Assembly: GCA_017549665.1 (NCBI GenBank)
Contig: JAFYUD010000107.1
Coordinates: 1 to 16,191 of the forward strand
Origin: Clostridia bacterium
Lineage (GTDB): Bacteria; Bacillota_A; Clostridia; Oscillospirales; Acutalibacteraceae
Length of the DNA: 16,191 nucleotides
Direction: 5' to 3'
The notes beneath the pieces were generated by a model. It had not been told where the DNA came from. It saw only the letters and a program-made list of their open reading frames with translations, and did not search any database. Positions within the stretch are counted from its first letter, which is position 1. Every line of letters begins with the position of its first letter. The translations under genes were made by a program, and so were the position numbers. Shown piece by piece: positions 6,448 to 15,066 of this stretch.

Positions 6448-7458
6448 TTAATACTCAAACTGTGTAAACTCGGTGATATCTACAATTCTTGCCTTTATCT
6501 CAGCGATATGTGCATTGGCTGTAATATCAATATTGAGTGTATAATTTATACTCTGCACCTTATCTGAGCCTTTGTCGTAAATTATAGTAACAGTACAATC
6601 AGTATAATTGAAATCAATATCACTGAGTGCAAGAGATGAAATTGCCTTTATCTGCTCAGCCGCATCATACGGGTCAAAGATTCCGCTTACTGCACTCTGG
6701 GTTGATGTTGCCCCGGCAGGCAGAATTTCAGGATTCATTTCATCCACAACAGTGATTACAAGCTTATATGTGCTGCGGTCAATTATCTCACAATATGCAT
6801 TTTTGATTTTTGTCGCATCTGTAAGCAGACAGCCGTAGGATGAATTCACAACGGGAAGCTTGTCCGCATTTCCTGCCGCATATACCACCGGTGAGCTTGC
6901 TGTTTTTGATGTTACATATCTTTCAATAATAGGAAGCACCAGACCGCCTAATCCGCCGAGATTCTGATGCTCTGCAGGCAGATTCTGATATCTTGTCTGA
7001 GTAAAGCCGACAGCATCACTTTTCAGCTTATTCATAATCCCCGTATACTCACGGAGAATCGCATCAGCAGTAATAAGTGAACGGTCAGTTTTAATTTCAC
7101 GGACTGTGCCGTCAATATCCTCAACAGTAATATCGGTTGAGCCGATACCGCCATGGATTTTTTCACCTGCCGCATCAGTAACAGGCTCGCTGCCGAAACC
7201 GCCTGCACCACTGAATGCACCCGTACTCAGAAGCACAATCAGAAGCACTGCAAGGACAGTGGCAGCAACAGAAACACCTATTACAATTTTCATATTTTTA
7301 TTAAGCTGCTTTCTGCTGCTTTTTCTGCTTACAGCAACAGGGGCACTGTCAACGGAGCCGATTTCAACAACACCGTCAGCACCTGAGAATTTCGTACCGC
7401 AGAAACGGCAGAAAAGAGAATCATCGTCATTCTGCTTACCGCATGACGGACAAACCAT
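6448..7458 (-). CDS. Zinc-ribbon single-pass membrane protein with external domain
   Basis: This 336-residue protein begins with a zinc ribbon, CPSC (C3, C6) and CRFC (C17, C20), followed by a Ser/Lys-rich linker. A transmembrane helix lies at about 58-79. A Gly-rich segment then leads to an external domain of about 240 residues that I do not recognise. That domain is rich in beta-strand patterns, such as YKLVITVV and CTVTIIYD. With this order, the ribbon should face the cytoplasm and the domain the outside. The longest frame starts at a GTG at 7467 that touches the ribosome site; the ATG at 7458 lies eight bases after AAGGAG and is the likely start. That AAGGAG overlaps the TAA of the upstream gene. 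Function is unknown, but the operon suggests a role with the two paralogous membrane proteins. Confidence 0.85.
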   Translation of the reverse strand: MVCPSCGKQNDDDSLFCRFCGTKFSGADGVVEIGSVDSAPVAVSRKSSRKQLNKNMKIVIGVSVAATVLAVLLIVLLSTGAFSGAGGFGSEPVTDAAGEKIHGGIGSTDITVEDIDGTVREIKTDRSLITADAILREYTGIMNKLKSDAVGFTQTRYQNLPAEHQNLGGLGGLVLPIIERYVTSKTASSPVVYAAGNADKLPVVNSSYGCLLTDATKIKNAYCEIIDRSTYKLVITVVDEMNPEILPAGATSTQSAVSGIFDPYDAAEQIKAISSLALSDIDFNYTDCTVTIIYDKGSDKVQSINYTLNIDITANAHIAEIKARIVDITEFTQFEY

Positions 7459-7470
7459 AAAAAACACTCC

Positions 7471-8550
7471 TTACATAAGGTCAGCAAATAATACTGTAAT
7501 GGATGAAGCTGTATAACCCTTGAGTGTAAGCTGATCACCGGGAATTGCAGCTGAGAAGTAGTCGATTACAAGCTGTGTTGAATAAGTACCGTCAATATCA
7601 CTGATATCAATTTCCTTGAGTGTATCACCGACAGTGTAGAATCTGAAAATCTGTTCGTCACTCTTATATTCGTGACATACAGCATCTTCACCGTTGAATC
7701 TGACGTTATATGCACTGACAAATTTGTCCTGCATCTTATCAAAGTCAGCTGTACCGAAGCCCATATTGAAATCAGCAGCTGAAATGCCGATAAGATCCAT
7801 AACTGTATCTGTAAGCTCAATATACTGTTTTGTTGCAGGTCGCTTGATATAAAGTGTATCATCAAGACAGAGAATTGAAACCTCTGTACCGTCAAGATTT
7901 GTAAGGACTTCAAAATTGTTCCCGTCCATTGACATTACAAGAGAATTACCCTCATTGCCGCCGTACATTGCGCCCTTCATATAACATGAACGGTTAAAGA
8001 ACATCTTTATAGCTTCCTGAGCCTTTTTGTTCTGCGCAGCATCAACCTGAACGTTGTTATTTCCGTTGTCTGCGCCGTTGCCGTTGTTTTCCTGATTGTC
8101 GTTATCAACTGCAGAGGTTGTGGGGACTTCAATCTTATTGGGATTTACATTACCCACATTTTCTTTGACTGTTGTAGTAGCTTCACTTACAACAGACTGA
8201 AGCTTACTGATATATTCTTCCTTTGAAATTGAGTTACCTTCCTCGTCAACAAGGTCTGCATCCATATTGTCATTGATATACTCAAGAAGCTGGTCACCAT
8301 TGGTCATCATTTCTGCATGTGATTCGGCAGTCAGACCTTCATTACCGGTGTCAGCAGGTGACTTACTGCCCACAAAATACCATACAAGCACCGCTGCAAC
8401 AGCCACAATCACCACTGCAACAGCAATAATTACGGGAATTATCTTTTTCTTTCCGCCGTCAGTTTCTGCAGATACAACGTTCACTGTCTCTTCAACATCA
8501 AAACGGATATCGTTATTCTGCTGATTATTTGTCATATTGTTTTCGTCCAT
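7471..8550 (-). CDS. Single-pass membrane protein with Asn-rich linker, paralogue of next gene
   Basis: This 359-residue protein has a short acidic cytoplasmic head (1-34) and one transmembrane helix (about 36-60). An external region follows, with an Asn/Gly-rich linker (about 141-170) and a C-terminal domain (178-359). That domain is clearly related to the C-terminal domain of the upstream gene: both have MDGNxF followed by a second MDG or LDG, then LYIxxP, a Tyr-rich strand, FYTVGD or FITVGD, and end in KGYxxxxIxxxxxxxM. I do not recognise a named family. The strand pattern could fit an outer-layer lipid-binding (LolA/LppX-like) fold, which is only a guess. The start ATG has GAGGAG nine bases upstream, overlapping the TGA of the preceding gene. 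Confidence 0.85.
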   Translation of the reverse strand: MDENNMTNNQQNNDIRFDVEETVNVVSAETDGGKKKIIPVIIAVAVVIVAVAAVLVWYFVGSKSPADTGNEGLTAESHAEMMTNGDQLLEYINDNMDADLVDEEGNSISKEEYISKLQSVVSEATTTVKENVGNVNPNKIEVPTTSAVDNDNQENNGNGADNGNNNVQVDAAQNKKAQEAIKMFFNRSCYMKGAMYGGNEGNSLVMSMDGNNFEVLTNLDGTEVSILCLDDTLYIKRPATKQYIELTDTVMDLIGISAADFNMGFGTADFDKMQDKFVSAYNVRFNGEDAVCHEYKSDEQIFRFYTVGDTLKEIDISDIDGTYSTQLVIDYFSAAIPGDQLTLKGYTASSITVLFADLM

Positions 8551-8563
8551 TTTATTTATCTCC

Positions 8564-9577
8564 TCACATCATATCTTTAATGAATGATATTATATTTTTC
8601 TTAGAATAACCTTTAAAAGAAAGCATTTCCGAGGGAATTTCCTTTGAAAACTCATCAAGCTCGATTACAGACCGCACACTGCCGTCTGCTTCAGACTGTA
8701 TAATCTGAACGATATCATCACCGACAGTAATAAATTCAATACCGTTTTCAGAATCCTTATATGTATAGCAGATGCCGTCTTTTCCGTTATATGTCACCTT
8801 TGTGACAGATGCAGGCTTGTCACCGTCAAACTTAAGCTTAGCAAAATCAAAGGTCAATGATTCTTCATCAAGATCCATCATCTTTTTCATTGCCGCATCA
8901 ATAACAGCATATGTCTTCTTGTCAGGATTCATGATATACAGCTTGCCGTCTTTTTTCATGATTGCTATGTCCGAGCCGTCCATTTCACTGAACAGATGAA
9001 AATCGTTTCCGTCCATGGCAATTTCAAGAGGAGTTTTACTGCCGCCTGAAATCATTGAGCCGTCCATATAGAACTTTCCGTCAAAGAAGGACTGTATACT
9101 GTCAACAACACTGTTCTTTTTTTCTGCAGCTTCCGTTGTCCTTACTGTTGTTTTTTCAACATGCTCAGCAGCCGAAATCTGTGTCTTCTTTTCCGTGGTT
9201 GATGCAACAGTTGAAGTTACGGGCACTGTTTCTGCTTTTGTTGCAATCATAGCCGATGTAGTCTCCTGATGAGCTTCAAAATCCTCCATGAATTCACGGG
9301 TGACATGCTCAAAAGTAATATCAATATCATCAGATGCAGACACAGGTGTGATAATATCAGGCTCCTGAGTTGTTTCGTCACCTGCTTTTTCAGTTGTTGT
9401 CTGAGCAACAGACGGTTGCTCCTGAGTTTTGTTTTTACCTTTTATTACAAATACAGCCGCAGCAATTGCAACTGCAAGTATAACAACAGCAATAATTATG
9501 ATTATTTCCATATGCTTTTTCTTTCCTTTTTCCGTTTCACCGGCACGCACAGTCTGATAAACCTCATTGTCGTCCAT
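8564..9577 (-). CDS. Single-pass membrane protein with Thr-rich linker, first gene of operon
   Basis: This 337-residue protein has a cytoplasmic head of 22 residues, a strongly hydrophobic helix at about 24-46 (EIIIIIAVVILAVAIAAAVF) and a Thr/Glu/Ala-rich external linker (47-157) of low complexity. The C-terminal domain at 158-337 is shared with the downstream gene (MDGNDF at 188-193; FITVGD at 282-287; FKGY at 321-324). The two genes look like a tandem duplication that has diverged mainly in the linker. No catalytic motif is evident. The domain may sense or bind something outside the membrane, which is inference from its topology. An AAAGGA site lies nine bases before the ATG. The promoter is just upstream and reaches into the end of the rhamnosidase gene. 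Confidence 0.85.
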   Translation of the reverse strand: MDDNEVYQTVRAGETEKGKKKHMEIIIIIAVVILAVAIAAAVFVIKGKNKTQEQPSVAQTTTEKAGDETTQEPDIITPVSASDDIDITFEHVTREFMEDFEAHQETTSAMIATKAETVPVTSTVASTTEKKTQISAAEHVEKTTVRTTEAAEKKNSVVDSIQSFFDGKFYMDGSMISGGSKTPLEIAMDGNDFHLFSEMDGSDIAIMKKDGKLYIMNPDKKTYAVIDAAMKKMMDLDEESLTFDFAKLKFDGDKPASVTKVTYNGKDGICYTYKDSENGIEFITVGDDIVQIIQSEADGSVRSVIELDEFSKEIPSEMLSFKGYSKKNIISFIKDMM

Positions 9578-9610
9578 TTATGTAAATCCTTTAAATAATT
9601 ATTATATTAT

Positions 9611-9639
9611 ATAATACCACATTAATTCTTACATTTCAA
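9611..9639 (-). promoter_or_regulatory. Promoter of the four-gene membrane/HD operon
   Basis: On the minus strand, TTGAAA (9634-9639) and TATTAT (9611-9616) are each one base from consensus and 17 bases apart. The -35 overlaps the stop codon of the rhamnosidase gene. No terminator separates the two, so readthrough from the rhamnosidase could add to expression. Confidence 0.65.
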
Positions 9640-11903
9640 GACACATTGAAAGTGTGGGTATAAATACCGCCATGAGCGATAAAATCCTTACATTCCCCGT
9701 CCTTTTCAAAAACAACATGTGCCGTACAGCCTGCGGGGATTTCTGCCGTCACCGTCACATTGCCGTCTTTATCAGTTTTCCATTCGCAACGGATAAGTCC
9801 GTTTTTATATCTGAGTGAGAATTTCATATATTCAAGACCGCAGTCAAGACAAGGTTTTACAGTGAAAGTTTCAAAACCGTTTTTTACATCGCATATTCCT
9901 GCAATTTCTGAAAAAAGAGACTCCTCGTAAGTGCCGAGAAAGTAGTGATTTCTCGACCTTACCGCATCCTCCCAGCCCTCCCATGCAGTGTCGTCGCCGT
10001 AAGCTATCCAGTAACCCCATGAGGGATATGAGGTCTGAGTCAGGATTTTCATTGCATCAGAAACAAAACCGTTATCAATAAGCACGGGCAGAATAAACTG
10101 AGTGCCGACACAGCCCGTATCAAGATGATGATTTCTCTGTCGGATATTATCAATAAGATTTTCAATCACTCTCTGCCTTCTGCTTTCAGGCACAAGTCCG
10201 AATGCAAGAGGCACGAGATTCGATGTCTGTCTGTATGAAGCATCACGCTTGCCTGCTTCATTCCATACGGAGGTTTCATAAATCCCCTTTTCTTCATTAT
10301 AAAGCTTTTCGTTGAATGCGTTATAAATTGTGTCCGCAGCCGTTTTGTACTCAGAAACGTCTTCTGTTTCTCCCAGCATTTCTGCGATTTCCTGCATGGT
10401 AACGAGCATTTTATAAATATATGCTGTACCGCAGATTTCAGCACCCTCAGATGCACCGGGGACGATATTTCCGCTGTTTTCATTCATTGGTGCGTGCCAG
10501 TCTGCAAGGTTGCGTGTTTTCCACACCCATCCGTATTCACTTATTTCTTTTATATCCTTGAGAGCAAACTCTTTCATCTGTGGATAAAGCTTTTTCGCAT
10601 AATCTGTCCTTGAATAAAAATCACAAAGAGCCTTTACGGCAAAAACAAACACCGTATTCCAGACAGGTGAATTGTCAACACCCCACTGTGCAGAAGGCAC
10701 CATAACAGGCACGTTTCCGAATTCATCAAAGCAGTCTGCCATTATATCAACAAAGCTTTCAAGATAAGCATTCATATTGAAATTATACAGCATTGAGTTA
10801 AGTCCGCATGACGCATCACCAAGCCAGCCGTTTTTCTCCCATACGGGTGTATCGGTAGGCTTCCACTGGAAATTATTGAGCATTGTGCGCTTCATAAGAG
10901 CATGAAGAGAATTTATGAGCTTATCAGAGCATTCAAAGGAAGAATACAACTCAACATCATTTGCAATACGGTAAATGGTCACATCCTCAGCCTTAAGCTC
11001 CCTTGTCATACCGCTTATCTGCACATATTTAAAGCCTTTATAGCTGAATTTCGGCTCAAAGAGAAAAGGCTTGCCGCCGCTGATGAATTTATCGGTCTGA
11101 ATATAGTAATCTGGCCACCAGTTGCCGTCTCTGCCCTCATTTTTTCCGATTTTCACCACGCTGCCGTCACTTTTCAGCGACTCACCGTATCTGATTTCAA
11201 TTTCCGTGCCGTAAGGCTCATTGATATTCAGCGCAATATTTCCCGTAGTCATTTCGGGGGCTGTCACAACATAGCTTCCGTCACAGAGCCGTTTTATATT
11301 TTCAGGCTTCATCGTATTTATCCGTCTGATAAAAGGCTGATTCTGTTTTTTCAGCTGACCTTCAGGCTTTACGGCAGCAACAGCATTCTGCCATGTAAAT
11401 CTGTCCTCTGTTTTTCTCGCATCGTATGTTTCACCCTGATAGATTCCGTTTACCGTAACGGGGCCGTCTTTTGTCACAAGCCATGATTCATCTGTGCCGA
11501 TTTTCTGAATTTTTCCGTCATTTTCTGTAATGACAATTTCACACATGAGCACAGGTATTGAACGCCATGATGCTGTCTGCCAGTACCACACGCCGCCGTT
11601 TTCATTGAAAAATCCGTTTCCCAGCTCAACAGTTATCTCATTTGTATTTTTACACAATTGTGTAATGTCAAATTCCCTGTAAAGCACAGTTCTGCTGTAC
11701 TGAGTGTGGGCAGGATTGAGAAGTGTGTCATCGGGAAGTATCCCGTTTATTCTCATTTCAAACATTCCCAGACCACAGATATACACCTTTACATTTTCTG
11801 TATTTTCAGGCAGAGAAAATTCCTTTCTGAAAACAGGCGCAAATCTGTCCTCAATATTCATATCTGCACATATCCATTTACTTGTGAATTCATGATTTTT
11901 CAT
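9636..11903 (-). CDS. GH78 alpha-L-rhamnosidase
   Basis: This 755-residue glycoside hydrolase removes terminal alpha-L-rhamnose from plant glycans or glycosides. The N-terminal half holds the beta-sandwich domains of GH78, including FAPVFRKEF (21-29) and GxTYDAR (157-163). The (alpha/alpha)6 barrel shows the family block TDTPVWEKNGWLGDAS (350-365), LADWH (466-470), TGCVGTQF (596-603), PSWGYWI (627-633), GDDTAWEGWE (636-645) and SRNHY (650-654). A C-terminal beta domain follows. There is no signal peptide, so it acts in the cytoplasm on imported oligosaccharides or glycosides. The open frame runs 53 codons further upstream to 12062, but the promoter at 11983-12013 lies inside that extension. 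The ATG at 11903 follows a GGGGTG ribosome site at good spacing; an ATG at 11936 is a weaker alternative. Confidence 0.93.
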   Translation of the reverse strand: MKNHEFTSKWICADMNIEDRFAPVFRKEFSLPENTENVKVYICGLGMFEMRINGILPDDTLLNPAHTQYSRTVLYREFDITQLCKNTNEITVELGNGFFNENGGVWYWQTASWRSIPVLMCEIVITENDGKIQKIGTDESWLVTKDGPVTVNGIYQGETYDARKTEDRFTWQNAVAAVKPEGQLKKQNQPFIRRINTMKPENIKRLCDGSYVVTAPEMTTGNIALNINEPYGTEIEIRYGESLKSDGSVVKIGKNEGRDGNWWPDYYIQTDKFISGGKPFLFEPKFSYKGFKYVQISGMTRELKAEDVTIYRIANDVELYSSFECSDKLINSLHALMKRTMLNNFQWKPTDTPVWEKNGWLGDASCGLNSMLYNFNMNAYLESFVDIMADCFDEFGNVPVMVPSAQWGVDNSPVWNTVFVFAVKALCDFYSRTDYAKKLYPQMKEFALKDIKEISEYGWVWKTRNLADWHAPMNENSGNIVPGASEGAEICGTAYIYKMLVTMQEIAEMLGETEDVSEYKTAADTIYNAFNEKLYNEEKGIYETSVWNEAGKRDASYRQTSNLVPLAFGLVPESRRQRVIENLIDNIRQRNHHLDTGCVGTQFILPVLIDNGFVSDAMKILTQTSYPSWGYWIAYGDDTAWEGWEDAVRSRNHYFLGTYEESLFSEIAGICDVKNGFETFTVKPCLDCGLEYMKFSLRYKNGLIRCEWKTDKDGNVTVTAEIPAGCTAHVVFEKDGECKDFIAHGGIYTHTFNVS

Positions 11904-11951
11904 AACAGCACCCCGCTGAAAAAGTTCTGAATCCATTTTGCCACAAATCAT

Positions 11952-11963
11952 TTGAAATTTCAA
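11952..11963. promoter_or_regulatory. 12-bp perfect palindrome, candidate operator
   Basis: TTGAAATTTCAA reads the same on both strands. It lies about 12 bases downstream of the predicted start of the rhamnosidase transcript, in the region between the divergent rhamnosidase and GH3-family genes. This position suits a repressor site. No regulator gene is adjacent, and an AT-rich palindrome of this size could also arise by chance. Confidence 0.4.
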
Positions 11964-11982
11964 GACGGATACTGTCGTATCA

Positions 11983-12013
11983 ATTATAATTTTCTTCTTG
12001 TAAAATCTGTCAA
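11983..12013 (-). promoter_or_regulatory. Promoter of the rhamnosidase gene
   Basis: On the minus strand, an exact TTGACA (12008-12013) and an exact TATAAT (11983-11988) are separated by 19 bases, two more than the optimum. Transcription would start near 11976, about 70 bases before the chosen ATG. The 11904-12060 region must also hold the GH3-gene promoter. There I see only a weak candidate, TTGTAA (11998-12003) and TATTCT (12021-12026), 17 bases apart. Confidence 0.65.
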
Positions 12014-12060
12014 AATAGTTTATTCTAATAGTATAAACAAAAGAAAACGGAGCAGAATAC

Positions 12061-13761
12061 ATGATCCTTAAATTATTCAGACCATTTTTTACAGCAATCG
12101 GCGGATTTTTAGGCGTTGTTGAACATACAAAGCTTTATTTCTACGCAAAAAATGCAAACAAAAAGCAGGAAAAAGTCCTTAAAGGGCTTATGCGTGACAA
12201 TAAAAGCACCGTCTACGGAAAGGCAAACAATTTCGATAAGGTAAAGTCTGTTGACGATTATCAGAAAATTGTGCCCCTTTCAGTCTACGGCGATTACGAA
12301 GATTATATCATGCGCATGGCAAACGGTGAAAAGGGTCTCATTTCCAACAGATATATTCATCGCTTTACCGAGTCATCAGGCAGCACAGGCAGATCAAAGC
12401 TTGTACCTCTTTCAAGACTTGCCGAGTTTCACTGTCAGTGCTACTCCTTCAGTGCACCCGTAGGCTGTACTGTCAAATATTTCGCAAGACAGAAGAAAAT
12501 CCTTCCTCCTCAGAGGGGTCTTCTTACTGCAGAAATTTCAGCAAGAAAGCTCCCCGGAGGAAAAACAGTCAGCTGTCTGTCTTCCATACCTCTTCTCGCA
12601 ATCAAGCCACTTGTAAAATTCTTCACATCTTCTCCCGAGGAAGTGCTTTTCCCTGAAGACGGTGTTGATATGAATATGCATTACGTCAAGCTCCGTTTCG
12701 CACTCAACGACAGAGATATCAGTTATCTGGGCACAATTTTCATCACAACACTTGAGTCAATGTTTTTCTATCTTGAGGAAAACTGGGAAATGTTCTGTAA
12801 TGACATTGAAAAGGGCACAATCGACGAAAGCATTGTAATGCCTGACCATATAAGAAAAAGCCTTATGAAGAAAATCAGACCGAATCCGAAAAGAGCCGCA
12901 GAGCTCAGAAAGGAATTCGAAAAAGGCTTTGACGAGTCACCCATTATTCCGAGAATCTGGAAAAAATGCCGTTGGATGTACGGCATGGGCACAGGCGCAC
13001 TTGCTCATTATGCCGCAAGACTGCGCAGATACATCGGTGAGGATATGCCGATTCACTATCTCGGCTATGCCGCAACAGAAGCTCTTATGGCTGTACCCAT
13101 TGAGCTTAATTCCTTTGAATATGTCATGCTTCCTCAGAACGGATTTTATGAATTCCTTCCTCTTGATGCCCCCGAAGGCACAAGACCTCTGACAATAAGT
13201 GAGCTTGAGGTCGGCAAGGAATATGAGCTTATTCTTACAAATCTCAGCGGATTCTACCGTTACAGAATTGAAGACGTTATAAAGGTTACGGGATACTATC
13301 ATCAGAGTCCCAAGGTGACATTCTGTTACAGACTCAATCAGATTGCAAACATCAGCGGTGAAAAGATAAATCAGCTTGCATTTGATGAAATCGTAGGTAA
13401 TTTTTCTGATGCAATGAATGAGATGTTTGTAGGCTACAGCATCTATCCGGACAGAAACACATCCCCCGGTCATTACGTGCTTCTTATTGAAAGCACAAAG
13501 CCGCACACAACTGCTGACGAAGAATTTTACTCAGAAAAATTCGAGGAATTCCTCTGCAACGGCAATGTATCCGTGGGACCTCTTATCAAAAGCGGCGCAT
13601 TGGGACACTGTGAGGTTAAATTCCTTCGTCACGGTACTTATGATGATTACCGTCAGATGCTCAAGGAAAACGGAGCAAATCTCAATCAGATAAAGCCCGT
13701 AAAGGTTATCAACTCCGAAGACAGAAAGAATTTCTTCTTCAGCCATATTATCGAGGATTAA
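12061..13761 (+). CDS. GH3-family acyl-adenylating enzyme (auxin-responsive GH3 type)
   Basis: This 566-residue protein belongs to the GH3 branch of the adenylate-forming superfamily, named from plant enzymes that link jasmonate or auxin to amino acids. The nucleotide loop is ESSGSTGRSKLVPLS (104-118). The second motif is YLGYAATEA (333-341) and the third is GFYRYRIEDVIKVTGYY (397-413), followed by ISGEKI (431-436). All three motifs are intact. It should activate a carboxylic acid with ATP and pass the acyl group to an amine, thiol or alcohol; the acid is unknown. GGAG at 12049-12052 sits eight bases before the ATG. The stop is three bases from the next gene, and a GAGG inside its end serves that gene. 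It probably works with the acyltransferase and hydrolase that follow. Confidence 0.9.
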   Translation: MILKLFRPFFTAIGGFLGVVEHTKLYFYAKNANKKQEKVLKGLMRDNKSTVYGKANNFDKVKSVDDYQKIVPLSVYGDYEDYIMRMANGEKGLISNRYIHRFTESSGSTGRSKLVPLSRLAEFHCQCYSFSAPVGCTVKYFARQKKILPPQRGLLTAEISARKLPGGKTVSCLSSIPLLAIKPLVKFFTSSPEEVLFPEDGVDMNMHYVKLRFALNDRDISYLGTIFITTLESMFFYLEENWEMFCNDIEKGTIDESIVMPDHIRKSLMKKIRPNPKRAAELRKEFEKGFDESPIIPRIWKKCRWMYGMGTGALAHYAARLRRYIGEDMPIHYLGYAATEALMAVPIELNSFEYVMLPQNGFYEFLPLDAPEGTRPLTISELEVGKEYELILTNLSGFYRYRIEDVIKVTGYYHQSPKVTFCYRLNQIANISGEKINQLAFDEIVGNFSDAMNEMFVGYSIYPDRNTSPGHYVLLIESTKPHTTADEEFYSEKFEEFLCNGNVSVGPLIKSGALGHCEVKFLRHGTYDDYRQMLKENGANLNQIKPVKVINSEDRKNFFFSHIIED

Positions 13762-13764
13762 AAT

Positions 13765-15036
13765 ATGAAGAAAATACCTCTTGAAATGTATGACAAAGTC
13801 AACTTCATGTGCCGCTGTTACATGGACCTTACTGCACGTGGAATGTTTTTCTACGACGAAATACCCGACACGGAAAAGCTCTGTGATGTACTTGAATGTG
13901 CATTCAACACATCTCCCGTGCTTCACTCAAGGGTTGTTTATCACCCCGTAAGACCTTATTGGCAGGTATGCGATTTCACACGTGACAGCCTTCTTCAGGT
14001 CAGAGAAGTAAAAGACCTTGAAAAGGCAGCGGAAGAATTCCTTGACGGCAAGGTTTCAACCGATTCTCCGATTCAGTTCATGTCTGCAATTTACACAAAG
14101 GAAGACAAAAGCGTTTTCTGCATGAAGTGGAGTCACATGGTCATGGACGGCGGCGGAATTAAGCAGTTTCTCACTGACCTTTTCAATACTTACAACAATT
14201 ATCTTGAAACGGGAATACTCCGTGACTTTTTCAGCGACGGACCGAGAGATTATGCTCAGGTTTATGCCGATATGCCACCCGAAATGGCAAAAAAAGCGAA
14301 AATGCAGATTGCAAATACTGCAAAAAAAGAAAAAAAGACACTTCCCTTTACTGAAAAGAATCAGGGAAATGACAGTGTGCATCTTGTCAGATTCGGTATG
14401 GATGCTGACATTTTTGAAAAAGCACGTCTTTCTGCTAAAAAACACGGCGCAACCGTGAACGATGTGCTTGCGACTGCATTTATAACTGCATTCAGCAAAA
14501 TGACAGGACACAGGGGTGAGTTTACGCTGCAGTGTCCCGTTGACCTGAGACGATACATAAAAAATCCCGACAGACTCGGTTACACAAATCAGGTCAATTT
14601 CATGTCCTGCTCCGTTGACAGAATATCTGACAATATTCTCGATACCCTCAAAGCAGTGGCAGAAAGCACTGACAGAAACAAGCAGGATAAATTCCTCGGT
14701 CTTCACGCAATCCCCTTGCTGAATTTCTGCTATTCAACCATGATTTACGCTCAGGCGGAGGCTATTATAAAGCTTTTCTACTCAAACGCAAATCTTTCAC
14801 TGAGTAACGTAGGTGCACTTGACACAAAAACCTATCATTTCGGTGAAAGCTGTATTGAGGAAGCATATTTCTACGGAGCTGCTAAAAACAGACCCTGCGC
14901 AGCAATCACGGCAATGACCGTAAACGGCAACTTAAGAATGACGATGGGCAGTATTTCCGACGATAAGGACGCTCAGATGCTCAGTAATTTTTTTGAGCTT
15001 ATGGGTGAAGCGATAAAGGAAATCGCTCAGCTGTAA
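13765..15036 (+). CDS. Stand-alone condensation-domain-like acyltransferase
   Basis: This 423-residue protein resembles the chloramphenicol-acetyltransferase-fold group that includes NRPS condensation domains, wax-ester synthases and alcohol acetyltransferases. The key motif is SHMVMDGGG (123-131): H124 and D128 fit the second histidine and the aspartate of HHxxxDG, with the first histidine replaced by serine. CPVDLRRYI (257-265) fits the PxxLR strand of the family, and SLSNVG (345-350) the floor strand near the active site. The classical DFGWG is not seen. No carrier protein or adenylation domain is fused. It may transfer the acyl group activated by the preceding GH3-type enzyme to an alcohol or amine, which is inference from the operon. 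Start: ATG eight bases after GAGG. Confidence 0.85.
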   Translation: MKKIPLEMYDKVNFMCRCYMDLTARGMFFYDEIPDTEKLCDVLECAFNTSPVLHSRVVYHPVRPYWQVCDFTRDSLLQVREVKDLEKAAEEFLDGKVSTDSPIQFMSAIYTKEDKSVFCMKWSHMVMDGGGIKQFLTDLFNTYNNYLETGILRDFFSDGPRDYAQVYADMPPEMAKKAKMQIANTAKKEKKTLPFTEKNQGNDSVHLVRFGMDADIFEKARLSAKKHGATVNDVLATAFITAFSKMTGHRGEFTLQCPVDLRRYIKNPDRLGYTNQVNFMSCSVDRISDNILDTLKAVAESTDRNKQDKFLGLHAIPLLNFCYSTMIYAQAEAIIKLFYSNANLSLSNVGALDTKTYHFGESCIEEAYFYGAAKNRPCAAITAMTVNGNLRMTMGSISDDKDAQMLSNFFELMGEAIKEIAQL

Positions 15037-15066
15037 TTCTTACAATATTCAAAGGAGGCAAAGCTT

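Noticed and set aside
5983..6567. Plus-strand open frame of 194 codons
   Set aside because: It is antisense to the HD gene and the end of the zinc-ribbon gene, both of which have clear motifs and coupled ribosome sites; its Cys/His/Phe-rich translation is typical of a shadow frame.
9050..9440. Thr/Ala/Glu-rich low-complexity stretch as a possible repeat array
   Set aside because: It codes for the external linker of the membrane protein and shows no regular repeat unit at the DNA level.
10902..11486. Plus-strand open frame of 194 codons
   Set aside because: It lies wholly opposite the rhamnosidase coding sequence, which carries GH78 motifs on the other strand.
11904..12062. 53-codon N-terminal extension of the rhamnosidase
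   Set aside because: The best promoter for the gene lies inside this stretch, so the extension would not be transcribed; GH78 homology begins near the ATG at 11903.
12937..13506. Minus-strand open frame of 189 codons
   Set aside because: It is antisense to the GH3-family gene, where catalytic motifs II and III lie; no promoter or ribosome site supports it.
14056..14706. Minus-strand open frame of 216 codons
   Set aside because: It is antisense to the condensation-like acyltransferase and has a Cys/Phe-rich shadow composition.
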